Counted from the stretch's first letter, positions 42,543-52,946 are shown. The stretch: 64,000 bases of DNA from Heligmosomoides polygyrus polygyrus (GCA_947396885.1 OX377206.1:86239960-86303959); one strand, 5' to 3'. The notes: generated by a model from the letters alone, not told the origin. A program made the numbers and translations.

Positions 42543-43724
42543 TGTTCTAACGAGGAATATTCTCTTAATTGGTTGGATTATTATCTTATTATATAAAGCA
42601 GAGAGGCTGAATCACTGACTGCTGACATTCCCAATGACTGCTGATATTCCCACCGACAAGTGACATTCCCATTGACGCTGACATTCCCGCTGACTGCTGA
42701 CATTCTCAAAACTGGTGACGGTTGACGCTATACCCAACCGTTCGTCGTATCGCCGCCGACAACCGTAAACACCACAACGTGGCAGCAGCAGGCAGCCACT
42801 GCTGCCGGTGGTGTTCATTACCACGAGGTGTTTACGACCACGACGCTTCCACTGCCGGGTGGTCATCAGAGAACACCCACTTGATAAGGTTTCGCAAGAC
42901 GTCACCACAGCTAAGCCACCGCTGTCGGGTTCAGAGAACACGTGAAGCGTTGCAGAAGAGGTCTGCGGCGCAGCGCGGTCAACACCCCATGAACTGTGAT
43001 GGAAGACGTCGATGCGTCGCACCGCTTGCTTCTGCTTTGCGCGTTCTTGCTAGTATGTCCTTCGTCATCCAGCTCCCTACACATTAGCAACAGCATATGA
43101 TGGCCTAAGGCGTTTCGATCGGGCACTTTCCGGTGTTCTAACGAGGAATATTCTCTTAATTGGTTTAATTATTTAATTATTAGCCTATTAAATGAAGCAG
43201 AGAGGCATGAATCACTGTCTGATGACATTCCCATTGACTGCTGACGGTCCTACTGACTGGTGACATTCTCGAAACTGGTGACAGTTGACGCTATGCCCAG
43301 CCGTTCATCGTATCGCCGCCGACAACCGTAAACAGCACAACGTGGCAGCGTGGCAGGCAGCCGCCACTGCTGCAAGTGGTCTTTAATACCACGAGGTGTT
43401 TACGACCACGACGCTTCCACTGCCGGGTGGTCATCAGAGAACACCCACTTGATGAGGTTTAGCAAGACATCACCACTGCTATGACCAGCCAACGCTGCCG
43501 GGTTCAGAGAACACGTGAAGCGTTGCGGAAGAGGTCTGCGCCGCAGCGCGGTCTACACCCCATGAACTGTGATGGTAGACGTCGATGCGTCGCACCGCTT
43601 GCTTTTGCTTTGCGCGTTCTTGCTAGTGTGTCCTTCTTCATCCAGCTCCCTACACATTAACAACAGCATATGATGGCCTAAGGCGTCTCGATCAGGCACA
43701 TTCCGGGGTGGGTGTTGCATTGTT
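42543..43724. repeat. 591-bp tandem duplication
   Basis: Sequence from 42543 repeats from 43134 with about 90 percent identity by eye. Shared landmarks: TGTTCTAACGAGGAATATTC, CGTATCGCCGCCGACAACCG, CACGAGGTGTTTACGACCAC, GCCGGGTGGTCATCAGAGAA, GTCGATGCGTCGCACCGCTT, CAACAGCATATGATGGCCTA. Repeated GCTGACATTCCC-like short units lie near each start. Many overlapping open frames on both strands are due to GC-rich repeats. It may be LTR-associated, given the next entry. Confidence 0.9.
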
Positions 43725-43912
43725 AGGTCAAGGTGTCCCCCGGAGTGGTGTTGAATGTATTTGTGTGTTATTTTGTTTCGTTATAATGTCGTTTTTAGCA
43801 GTTTGATTCGCTCCTCATCGTCACGTTGACTGCACAGACGGCCCGGCACCGATGACGTGGCATCGATCGATTGTGAGCGGTGTCGGCGGGGTGAGGGAGC
43901 ACGCCGAGCCAG

Positions 43913-43985
43913 CCAATCGCGGCTAGGGGCGGGGCTTGGGGCGCACTCACTCCATATAAGCCGGCCGGCATGCGGCAGGGTCCAT
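43913..43985 (+). promoter_or_regulatory. CCAAT/GC-box/TATA promoter cluster
   Basis: CCAAT at 43913-43917, GGGGCGGGGC at 43926-43935 and TATAAG at 43955-43960 have the spacing of a strong RNA polymerase II core promoter, with a start expected near 43985. Such compact arrangements are typical of LTRs. The surrounding 43740-44370 is GC-rich and is followed by an open frame, so an LTR-retroelement 5' end is a plausible reading. Paired LTRs were not found. Confidence 0.5.
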
Positions 43986-44483
43986 TCTTGCACTTGTGCT
44001 TTCTCCCGAGAGGTCGGGAACGAGTATACTCTTGTCAGCAGCCGAGTAATCGGCAGGCAACCCATATTCAGTCTCCCTCGGACCGGCAGAGTCCCCCAAA
44101 CAGCATAGCCAAGTTCCGGAAAGGAGTCTGGGAACCAGTAGAGGCAAACATCTCCCGCCAACCTTGCGTCCAAGGGGTCTGCGTATAGTTTGTTAGCGCC
44201 GCCGCTAGCTGAGTCATCGCTCAAGAGCGCACTGCCCGCTCAGCCGACACCGCGGGTATAGGTCCCACTCCTCTCTGTGAAGTGGCTAGTGTCTGTGCTT
44301 CAGACTCTCCGTTTTATCGTTGCGTAGCTTTAGATAAACCTTTATATACACTGCGGCGTGTTATGTCAGTAAACTGGTCAACGGGCCAGAAGTATCGTTG
44401 GAGGTCGTCACGTACTGGTGCGATACGAAACCGGAACCTTCTACTTTCAGATCGAAACGTTCATCCCACTCCGGAAGCGAGTA

Positions 44484-44771
44484 ATGAGCCAGCAGGAGGA
44501 CAGCCCGGTAAGGGATTTGAGCATCTCTGAGCCGGTCGGCAACGACCGGGAAAGGTTGTGTGCGGATAGATCTGCCGGCATAGCCGGCATGGGGGCCTGG
44601 CCAAGCTCCCCATGTCAGATTGTAGACCCAACCACAGCTCAACCATCCACTAGACACCAAAGGGTCACAACCCATACTGGCAATACTGACAGCATGAGTA
44701 TGATGGCCCACGCAAGGTCTATAACGCAATCAGCCACCATGATGAAGCTTCGATCACGCAATCACTATTAA
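44484..44771 (+). CDS. unassigned open frame downstream of promoter
   Basis: From ATG at 44484 (MSQQEDSPVRDLS...) the frame runs 95 codons to TAA. It is rich in Ser, Thr and Arg and has no domain that I know. Its position 500 bp after the promoter cluster could make it the start of a gag-like gene, but this is a guess. The upstream part of the frame (from 44418) is likely untranslated leader. Confidence 0.25.
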   Translation: MSQQEDSPVRDLSISEPVGNDRERLCADRSAGIAGMGAWPSSPCQIVDPTTAQPSTRHQRVTTHTGNTDSMSMMAHARSITQSATMMKLRSRNHY

Positions 44772-44789
44772 GCGATATTGCTGATTTTT

Positions 44790-45625
44790 TCAGCGGTGAT
44801 ATTGGCTTCCCGTCAGACCTTATATCGATGGACAGATCTTATATCGATCGATATTCTCCATCGTTTCAACTGTGTTATCGGTTCTCTATCAGACTGAATC
44901 GATAGAGGTGTGTGTTGCGTCATTAGCTCAGACCTCGTGCAGACTATCTATACCATTTTCACGTCGAATTGGACAGTTTTCAAATCAAATTGGACACTTT
45001 TTCACTTGGAATTGGACACTATTCTAAGTTGGCGTATGAACTTTGAAATCAAATTTAACGTCTTCCAAATCGAGACGAGCTTCTTACAGGTTAGACTACA
45101 GAGTCTTCAAGATGGCTAGAATGTTTTTTTGTTCGAGGAAAACTTAGAATTACTTTTTTGAATTTTTCTTTAGCTGCCCAATGAGTGAAATAATTTTATA
45201 GAATTTGCATTTTTTTTTGAGGAAAAACCTGCATCGAAAGACTCGATCGCGCCATACACTCAAAAAGTTCAACGCAACGTTTATTTGATCGACTCAGACT
45301 TAATCGATCTGGGTGGTGGTTGCGTGATTATGATGGTCGACGCAAGGCCTATCAGGTAAATATTGGCTTCCCTTCAGACCTTATATCAGTCGATATTATC
45401 GGTCGTTTCACCTTTGTTATCGATTCCCTCTCAGACTTAATCGATCGGAGTGGGTGTTGCGTGATTATGACTCAGATCTATGATGTCAGAGAAAAACGAG
45501 CACTATTCAAACGATTGATAATATTGATTGATATTGGTCGTCCGAACGATCTGTCGACTACTGCCACCCGACTTCATCGATCGGGTGGGTGTTGCGCGAT
45601 TAGCTCAGATCTCGATCAGACAATC
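44790..45625. repeat. dispersed ATCGAT-rich repeat units
   Basis: A block of CAGACTTAATCGATC..GGTG..TGTTGCGTGATTA-type sequence recurs near 44890-44940, 45290-45340, 45425-45475 and 45570-45620. TTGGCTTCCCGTCAGACC and ATTGGCTTCCCTTCAGACC recur at 44800 and 45363. The units are irregularly spaced and about 100-135 bp long. Confidence 0.6.
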
Positions 45626-45668
45626 TAGCTCGTCTCGATTTGGAAGACGTTCAATTTGATTTCAAAGT
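45036..45668. repeat. 42-bp inverted arms flanking the ATCGAT repeats
   Basis: AACTTTGAAATCAAATTTAA with CGTCTTCCAAATCGAGACGA at 45036-45078 recurs as its reverse complement at about 45626-45668, one or two mismatches. The arms bracket about 550 bp that contains most of the repeat units. No target duplication was identified. Confidence 0.75.
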
Positions 45669-45669
45669 A

Positions 45670-46150
45670 TGTGGGCTTATAACAGTTATTTATGTTACAT
45701 CGTTCGCAGGCGTGAAACTGCATGCAAACAGAAATTTTGCTATCAATCGAATGAAAATCGCCAAGTTTCGGACTAAATGGTGCATCGGCCGATACAGCCA
45801 GAAGGATCTTACCCTTTTTCCTTTGTGGAATTGAGTCGTGGCGTATCGGTTGTTCACACATCAAATCATGCACTGCTGGCAGATCAGAACGGCACGAATC
45901 ATGTGCTCGATTATATAACCCTTCTCATAAGAATAGCCATACTGTGGTAAGCAACAACATATATGGAATATGGAACTTCCTTATTTTACTCACACAAGAA
46001 AAAGATAGTACAAAAGTTAGAACAGGATCAAAAAAGTTTACAGGGAAGCTTTTTATTAGAACCTTACGTTCCACATACAAGTGCATTTCATGTGACGTCA
46101 TCAGAAACAAGTTTCTAAATATTGAACCATTACTGAGAAGGGTAAATATG
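45670..46150. other. no gene recognised
   Basis: AT-rich with short frames only. Confidence 0.35.
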
Positions 46151-46159
46151 ATTCTATAA

Positions 46160-46605
46160 TGGTCCGCAAAATTTTGTATGGCAGTATTGGGTTCAATCGT
46201 CCGGAATTCTTTGGTCTGGTGTCATCTAGTACTAGAGTTGAGTATTACAAACTCCACGTGAAAACGCCAGAAATGTCTCATCGTCTCAACTTCTTCACAG
46301 TCCGTGCAGGCCTGGAGTGCGCTAGGCTAGGCAAAAGAATGTATTCTTTAACAATCTCAGTAGGTTTAGAAAGTTCTTGATAAACACTTGAGGTGATTCC
46401 GTAGTAGTTTCTGAGTTAGTGTTTGTAGCAATGTTCTTTCCTTCTTTTTCTTTTTTTCGTAGTTATGTCTTCTTAATTCGTGTTGTTATGTATTCCATTT
46501 TGTTTGTTGTGGACGTTATAGGATTATCGGCGATGGTTTCTTCTTGGTGTTTTCACTGCATCACACGCGCTTGGAGTGCACAATAAATGTTAATGTTAAT
46601 GTATG
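46160..46605 (+). mobile_element. LINE 3' remnant
   Basis: The frame 46159-46380 includes FGLVSSSTRVEYYKLHVK and SHRLNFFTVRAG, resembling the C-terminal zone of CR1/jockey-like polyproteins. About 225 bp of untranslated sequence then ends in ACAATAAATGTTAATGTTAATG, a short simple-repeat tail. The match is weak. Confidence 0.4.
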
Positions 46606-48510
46606 TTCGGCGCAAATGATTATCATCGTCAGAGGCAATGCGGAATTCTACTTGCAATGTGAGATATTGACAAATCATCGTACGATCTGCTGTTCGTAAA
46701 TGCGAAATTCATCTATCTGAAAAAAATATGAGGAGAACCTTTGCGCGATAGCCCATGCGATGTCAACAATCAAGTGTGAGGCGGACCGCTCAATGAGGAG
46801 GATGCACCTCTCCTTGGCGTCGGTTAATCCTGGCGACTCTACACAGGAGCTCCAGGATATTTGTGGTCGGAAAAGTGATACATATCACCGAATGTTCCAT
46901 GGTGAGTGTCACTTTGAGGCCCGTTGACAGATGCTACCATGAGCTTCCCCTCACAGCTCACAGTCAGTCGTACTTCATGAACCCAAGAGTCACATACTCG
47001 TAAGACAGGTCACAGAAATCCTGTAAAATCCAGTGCTGGTTCCCAAATACATGTTAGGATCATGGATTGCAAGTGGAAGATCGCTACATAAGGTGGAAGC
47101 TCCAAATAACATGAAGATCAAAGCCGAAGTCAGCCACGTGTACACTGCACCGAAGTCCATCGCTGTGGCAGGCATTTGTTTACAGGGCGAAGTATCCAAC
47201 ATGGTTAAGCAATTGATGTTCGGATCTGAACGACAAGCCATAGCAGCTTCCATAGTAAGCAAAGTCCTGAATAATTTAGTGTCTGGGTCTGGATTGACAC
47301 TATCGAATCTCGTGCCGGAAGATCGACCGGAGGCCTTTGCTCAAAAAGTGGTATGCATAAAATAAACGAGCCATCAATTTTCCTTTCTTTTCACACCGAA
47401 TGAGCAACCCACGTGTTCCACCTACAGCCTCCTGGAATAGCTTGAAGGACTCCGATCACAACATCTCTGACTTCTAAATTCTCTTCCCGCTTGTCCAACC
47501 CCACAAAGGACAGTATGAAAACACGTAATGGAAACTACACAAAACGTTCACCGGGCAAAACGCTTCGTATTGGAACTTGATACGCAAATCGATGCTTTGG
47601 AGATTAGCGAGTCGTACTTCTTCAAGAACGAGAGGATATTGTTGGAGACGAAGTCCATAACACTCGCTTGCAACTCACAAGAGCGGAGCTTGCCGCACAA
47701 TCATTATATCATGGCATTCTTATTGCAACAAAAGCGTTACAGTAACGTAAAAACATAACAGGCCACCACCATCTGGACCACGCTCCCACGGCAGTCTTGT
47801 GCCCTACAGTCAATTACCGATTTCCGCCTGAGAAGACCGACGCCCTCTGGCCTAAAATGTTTGGAGTCCTGCACCCCTGGATGGACGCTACCGTTAAAAA
47901 AGCCCCACTGCGCCTTCGTCGATTTAATCTTTATTGCTTTCTGCCTGTATATGCAGATAAACATATATTATCTATCGACTTTCGGCACTTTCGCATTCAC
48001 GCGCCTGCGCCCTCTACGTGCGGCTGCGTGTCCGACCTCGTGTATCGACCGGCCGTGGAAATTTCTCGATGGCATGCCTGGCCCACAGTTTGACTTGGCC
48101 ATTAGTGGTTACGTCTATCTGTTACTATCGGTCTCGCGTATCGATCATTCAGAGTCTTCTCTGACGGACGTTGGCCTGTTACCACTGCTCGACGTGGACA
48201 TCCTGGTTACAGTTGCCTGCCCCACTAGATCTCAGGTGGAGGGGATCAAACTCAATCTCTTTAAAGGTCATTCTCCTCGTCATTGGTTTAGTCCTTCATC
48301 GCCGCTCGAGCTACTGATTTCAAGCTTATATTTCATATCGCTCATAGTCTTGCTTCCGAATCAAACTGCGTGATTCACCCATGGATACTGCTCGATGATC
48401 GTCCGCTCCACCTTCGAAGAAGAACAAAAGGCCGCCTCTGATCGATCCTGGGACGCCAGACAGGGACCAAACTCTTGCAAGCTTGTACATTGATTGTCCT
48501 ACTGTGATCT
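46606..48510. other. unassigned, several open frames
   Basis: Frames 47033-47365 (110 codons; GTG start directly after a stop), 47528-47758 and 47861-48373 (170 codons) have no recognisable domains. Part of 47950-48500 may be 5' untranslated sequence of the LINE ORF1 remnant that follows. I cannot decide whether any is an exon. Confidence 0.25.
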
Positions 48511-48512
48511 TT

Positions 48513-49640
48513 GTGACTTTCCCGGTACGTAAAACTCATCCTGGACTCTCTGATCGACACCAGAGAGCAACTCAAGACTCTGAAAGATTTATTTTCTAAA
48601 ATTGTTGAGGAGAACTCCAGTCTTAGGGCCGAAAATGCCCAGCTGCACCAACTATTGATGCAAAATAGTGCACTTTCTAGTTCGGCACCCTCTCATTCTC
48701 TCTCTCAATCGCCTTCTCTTTCTGTCACGCAAGGTATTGCCACATCAAATGTTCAAGAAAGCGAATTCGAAAGGAAGAGCTCTATTGTGTTGTAAGGCGT
48801 GGCTGAGTCCTCTGCTACCTAATCAGCTGAAAGAGCCCACGATGTCACGATGGTTCACTCTATCCTAGATTTTTTGAATATTGAATGTATTCCATGCTGT
48901 GGGTATATAATGGGACGTCCTGATGTAAGGCATGCGCGCCTCATCAAGGTCCTGCTAGCATCTTCAAAATTTCAGGAGGTGGCTGTCAGGCGCGCCTCAC
49001 GTCCACGCTCCTTCTTTCATAACGGAGTTTTTCTTCGGCTCTCCCTTACGAAGGAAGAAAGGGAGCGTAGGCGTGAGGAACGTCTGGCTAAAAAGCAGCC
49101 ATCTTCAATCAATAATATTGATGCCTCTAATCTCAATGCCAATGTCAACGGTATTAAAACCTCTATTTCACATTCCTTTGTCGAATTCTGTCATCGATCC
49201 CAACCACTGTCCTGCTCTGCCTATGAATGCATACGCTTCGCTGTCCCAACCGCAGGGAAATGTTTAAGCTCTCTGCGGAATTGTGTCCATTGTAATTGTC
49301 GCTCAATGTCTAATATCGGTTCTACATGTTATGAATGCCTGGTTATGTCGGTTTGCAATGTAATCTCTTGCAATGTACACTCTGCTCCAGAAAGTATTAC
49401 CTCCGATGCTACTCTCTCACTAAATTTCGGTGAGTCTTACTCAGGAATACCAGTTTCACACCATCGGACTCGACGATGGTCGTAGTTGCTTGGTCTGGGC
49501 CAGATTGAGCTGCGTGTCTTTCTTTTCCTTTTTACCGTTTTACCGGTTGTTGGTTTCGTTTCGTTTTATCGTTTGCTGGTTAGTTTCGGTGTTGTGGTGT
49601 TATTGCGCCCACCATTTGGTGGAGGCCTATAGATAAAGAT
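48513..49640 (+). pseudogene. CR1-like LINE ORF1 remnant, internally deleted element
   Basis: Matches the intact ORF1 at 62204-62869 in order. The leucine-rich coiled coil reads YVKLILDSLIDTREQLKTL and IVEENSSLRAENAQLHQLL. FERKSSIVL follows, ending at an in-frame TAA with a second TAA after GVAESSAT. ILDFLNIECIPC, ARLIKVLLASSKFQ and RLSLTKEERERRREER come next. After a divergent Cys-containing tail, T-rich untranslated sequence leads to a CTATAGATAAAGATAAAG end at about 49640. No endonuclease or reverse transcriptase lies between, so the element appears internally deleted. Confidence 0.75.
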
Positions 49641-49769
49641 AAAGAAGGACTTAGAAGCGAAATGCCTACGACTGGTCATATAGTCGGCTTGCACGAATAA
49701 ATTGTATTGCTTCCCTGGTCGTTAGCCAGATATAACTCCCTAACATGCGAACGGAAACCTGTATTATCG

Positions 49770-50015
49770 CAGGAAGAATGGAACTCATGGACGCAGCTAA
49801 CGCACCTCGACTCTGAAAACCAAGCATTCATCATGGACATGGAACATCTAGATTGAACGACAACGCAGTACCTAGAATTTCTAGGCAACTACAGCTGCAA
49901 GCATATCGACTTGAATTGTACAGCGTGCATTGAAGACGCCTACGACAGGCCTTTCGAACCTGTCGACTACGTCGACCAAATTGATCTATTTTTTGTGAAA
50001 TTGAATAGTTAGTTT
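49770..50015 (+). pseudogene. unassigned coding-like fragment
   Basis: One frame reads EEWNSWTQLTHLDSENQAF and, past a single TGA, TTQYLEFLGNYSCKHIDLN, PFEPVDYVDQIDLFFVKLN before TAG. The composition is protein-like and acidic, with two Cys near the middle. It is possibly part of the retroelement remnant that follows. A short ATG frame at 50353 (MALGQVSETLTVETEHIDEE, 24 codons) lies in the same neighbourhood. Confidence 0.25.
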
Positions 50016-50541
50016 CATTGTATAAGAAGTTTCATGCAAGAATGTTTCGAATTGTTTGGCTTTCCTAATGGCCTTTTGTTTTGAGAACCGCGCAGCCCGG
50101 TGTTATCGCTTCATCAGTACAGCATACAGGCTTGTGGTGAGGAGGAGGAGCGGCTTCGGCTTCGGTAGCGATATTCACGTCTTCGGACAGTCTTTGACTT
50201 TTCAAGTTCGCCTCACGTCCTTCTCTCCCTAATTCTCAGAATTTGCGCACAGCAGCACGTTCGGTGAGGTCATCTCTTGACAGTTTTTGTAGCTTTTATA
50301 ATGTATAACGTAATAAATAAAATAGTTGCGTAATTTGAAGCAAGTAATCCGCATGGCATTAGGACAAGTCAGCGAAACCCTGACCGTTGAGACAGAACAT
50401 ATCGACGAAGAGCAATCCTCGGGTTAGTTCGAAGCAGAGGTGTTGCGCCGTCTAAGCACCCTGGAAGCTCAACTATAATAATAGGAGAGCCACCTGACTT
50501 CGCATCACAGCGCGCCCGAAGCAAATCACTATTCAGCATAA

Positions 50542-50802
50542 AAAAGAGCAAGAACGAACATATCGCTTCCATTATACAAGAGGCCAGGAAAAAGAAATGG
50601 TAACGCGTATTCAGGAACGGCATTCGATCAAAGAAACACAGAGTTTGTTTACACGATAGAGTTCGTCAAAGACGAATACAAGAACGCACAGCCAGAAGGC
50701 GTACTCGTTATCGTCGACGAAGTCAAAAGTGTCATGAATATCGACATATTCATGATGCACCAATATGCACTGAACCACATATTTATGTTGCACTATTGTT
50801 AG
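50542..50802 (+). CDS. unassigned frame ending in LTR start
   Basis: Open for 86 codons with no in-frame ATG near the start. It includes TEFVYTIEFVKDEYKNAQPE and GVLVIVDEVKSVMNIDIFM and stops at TAG 50800-50802, some 15 bp inside the LTR-like sequence starting at 50786. Ending a few bases inside a 3' LTR is usual for the last gene of an LTR retroelement. I do not recognise the domain. Confidence 0.35.
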   Translation, partial: KRARTNISLPLYKRPGKRNGNAYSGTAFDQRNTEFVYTIEFVKDEYKNAQPEGVLVIVDEVKSVMNIDIFMMHQYALNHIFMLHYC

Positions 50803-50840
50803 TACACAATAGACGTATATATAACGCTCTTATTTAGCAG
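50786..50840 (+). repeat. truncated LTR-like repeat
   Basis: TGTTGCACTATTGTTAGTAC and following, through TATATATAACGCTC, match the first 50 bp of the LTR at 51083-51222. The match then stops and gag-like sequence follows. Confidence 0.6.
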
Positions 50841-50965
50841 CCTTGTTGGCTACGTTGACTCCAACGGCTATCCCAGCGGTTCTGGGCACAGCAGATCAGA
50901 GTCTGGAGAAGCCTTCTCCGAACATGAGGACTAGTGGAACAGTAGGGGCTGTAGGTGACAGTAGT
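50840..50965 (+). pseudogene. duplicated gag-like fragment
   Basis: The frame gives LTPTAIPAVLGTADQSLEK and RTSGTVGAVGDSSR, parallel to LTSPATPAALGTADQSLKE and GTSRTVGDVRD in the frame at 51509-51916. Nucleotide identity is high from TTGGCTACGTTGACT to ACAGTAGGGG. The second copy thus lies directly after a truncated LTR. Confidence 0.55.
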
Positions 50966-51082
50966 AGATAGTGTTGTTCACCATTAGTCGTTGTAGTTGC
51001 AAAAAAAAACTAAACATCTCTCCATACATCTCTCATGCTTCTCCCTCTTCCTTCTAGCCTTAAAATCCACTAATCCACTTTA

Positions 51083-51222
51083 TGTTGTAGTATTGTTAGT
51101 ACACAGTAAATTTATATACAACGCTCATTCCACACAGCCTGAATACAATACATTGGTCAACTCAAAGAACATAGACCAAGGTCTAGACATAGTACAAAAA
51201 AGCTAGACTACTTGTTTAGACA
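51083..51222 (+). repeat. candidate short LTR (140 bp)
   Basis: Starts TGTTGTAGTATTGTTAGTAC and ends CTTGTTTAGACA, so it has the usual TG...CA borders extended to TGT...ACA. A TATA-like TTTATATACAA lies at 51110-51120. The primer-binding site follows with no gap. A truncated copy is at 50786-50840. No complete second LTR was found downstream in the window. Confidence 0.55.
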
Positions 51223-51297
51223 TGGTGCATCGGCCGGGAAACGAATCCAGGCCGCCCGCGTGGCTGGCGAGTATTCTACCTCTGAACCACCGATTAA
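51223..51297 (-). other. primer-binding site as antisense whole tRNA-Gly(GCC)
   Basis: TGG at 51223-51225 is the complement of a tRNA's added CCA. From 51226 to 51297 the minus strand reads as tRNA-Gly(GCC) over 72 nt: 5' end near TAATCGGTGGTTCAGAGGTA, anticodon GCC in a CAGCCAC loop, and 3' end CCCGGCCGATGCA. It is not a working gene: the first two acceptor pairs are lost, base 33 is A instead of T, and the T-stem/box B is altered (GATTCGTTTCC). CCA is not encoded in eukaryotic tRNA genes, so this copy came from mature tRNA, best explained as an LTR element's primer reverse-transcribed in full. Confidence 0.75.
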
Positions 51298-51341
51298 GCG
51301 AACCGTGGACAGCGGATAAACCCCAAACATAACCCGATAAA

Positions 51342-51916
51342 ATGCCCGGGAAATCGCCACAAATCAACGAAGATGTAAGAATCGACATCGATCGTGCGAC
51401 GCCAGAGCTTGAAGTCGATGACTCACCCATCGTGCCAACTTCATCAAGATAATCCTCCGCATATATGGCCACCACCGTCGACGTCAACACCATTACTACC
51501 AGCAAAACGTGAACGACCAGGCGGAGAACGACATCGACTTCCAGCACAACGCACCACCACCACCACCACCACCACCACCACCATCCCCACCTGCCAGATA
51601 TAATCCTTGGCTGGAGTTCAACTTACCGGAAGAGATGGACCTCCTCTTACAGTTCCTGCACGATAAATGGATGGAGCGGAGGAAGAACAACAGGCGCGAC
51701 TGGGAAGTAGAGCGCAGATGGTATTTAGTAGCCTTGATGGCTGCGTTGACTTCACCGGCTACCCCAGCGGCTCTGGGCACAGCAGATCAGAGTCTGAAGG
51801 AGTCTTCTCCAACGAAGGGGACTAGTAGAACAGTAGGGGATGTAAGAGACAAAAACTCGAACGTGGAGAAAAAATCCGATGACAGATGTAATAAAACGGG
51901 AAATAAAGAGAATTGA
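51342..51916 (+). pseudogene. gag-like proline-rich gene, frameshifted
   Basis: ATG at 51342 opens MPGKSPQINEDVRIDIDRAT and ELEVDDSPIVPTSS. Frame changes then pass through PPHIWPPPSTSTPLLPAKR into the frame at 51509-51916. That part has a polyproline run of ten Pro, then EEMDLLLQFLHDKWMERRK, RRDWEVERRWYLVALMAAL and a Ser/Thr/Lys-rich tail ending NKTGNKEN. Position right after the primer-binding site makes Gag the likely identity, with no domain recognised. Confidence 0.45.
51549..51590. repeat. CCA trinucleotide run
   Basis: About eleven CCA/CAC units encode the polyproline stretch of the frame at 51509-51916. Confidence 0.9.
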
Positions 51917-52047
51917 GCGAACGTTTGTCAAAATAATTGACTGTTCAGATACAGTCACACCGACCTGAACAACAATGATTCCCAATCACACTGAGCTATT
52001 TTAGTCTCGACCAATGCCGAGAAAAAATTATTTTTTCTTCTTCAATT

Positions 52048-52255
52048 GTGTACTATAAGCCATTATACACGAGTGGCCCGAGTGCCACACACATGAAGCT
52101 CGACCTCCCAACGTGTACTGTTAAGACATCGTACACGAGTGGCCCGACTGCCACACACACTGATGCTTGACTCTCTCTCAATCGTGTACTGCAAGACATA
52201 GCACACGATTGGACCGAGTGCCATAAAACACACTGAAGCTCGATAGCAACTGATA
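52048..52255 (+). repeat. 65-71-bp minisatellite, three units
   Basis: Units start GTGTACT at 52048, 52113 and 52184. Each holds CACGAGTGGCCCGAGTGCCA-type sequence, ACACAC and GAAGCTCGA. Spacing is 65 and 71 bp. Confidence 0.85.
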
Positions 52256-52259
52256 TTCA

Positions 52260-52890
52260 TCACGCGCCGGCAAGTCGATATCACTGTTTCAAAAAAAAGC
52301 GAAGAGAAGGAAAATCGTCGACAGAAGTCAGCGGTAGGACAGTCGTAACATCAACGTTGTACCAGTTTTTCCTCTCGGAGAGTTCTGAGGTACCGTTACC
52401 ATATTTGACGTAGAATGTGATTGTGAATTACAATGGTTGCTCTTTGACCATATCTTCTTGTGACGCTCTGTTCTGTAACTTCCCGTTTCGCCTGGGCCGT
52501 AGGGAGGGAGCATCGTGACGTTTCGCGATTACTTTGTAATTATCCTCTCTTGTAACTCTTAGTTAATCGATCGATTTACAAGGGTTTTGTCTAGACCAAC
52601 ACTTATCTCTGGCTGCCATCGGGGCTTCCGCCGGCGTGGCGCTTCTAGAACTTTTTACATCCTGGTTGATGCTGTTTCCTCAACTCGCACTACGGCTGCT
52701 CATTACTGTTGCTAATTTCTCATGTTCCACAGTTGCATCACTATTGCCCTTACCTATGCATTCATCCCGTTTTGTTGCTCTTTATTACCATTTTAGCCGC
52801 CTGTCGAGAAGTTGAGTGTTTCAATGTTGTTGTTTTTATATTTCTTCCTTTTCTCACATGCGTATTTACGTGATTCAATAAACAAACAAA

Positions 52891-52945
<55 letters not shown>
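52260..52945 (+). mobile_element. probable LINE 3' untranslated tail
   Basis: No coding frame. The last part (CACATGCGTATTTACGTGATTCAATAAA) runs into an AAAT microsatellite of about 17 units (52878-52945), like the end of the LINE fragment at 38852-39634. Identity is inferred from that layout only. Confidence 0.35.

Positions 52946-52946
<1 letters not shown>

Noticed and set aside
42232..43126. Overlapping 70-136-codon frames on both strands as genes
   Set aside because: They lie in GC-rich tandem-duplicated sequence with no recognisable motif, and the frames are not conserved between the two 591-bp copies.
44371..44390. Primer-binding site after the promoter cluster (TGGTCAACGGG)
   Set aside because: I could not match it to a tRNA 3' end, and the LTR end there is not defined.
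47033..47365. 110-codon frame as a gene
   Set aside because: It starts at GTG directly after a stop and has no recognisable domain, and the antisense strand is equally open.
51226..51297. Functional tRNA-Gly(GCC) gene on the minus strand
   Set aside because: Two acceptor pairs, base 33, a T-stem pair and box B are altered, and the adjacent TGG complements a post-transcriptional CCA. A retroelement primer-site copy explains it better.
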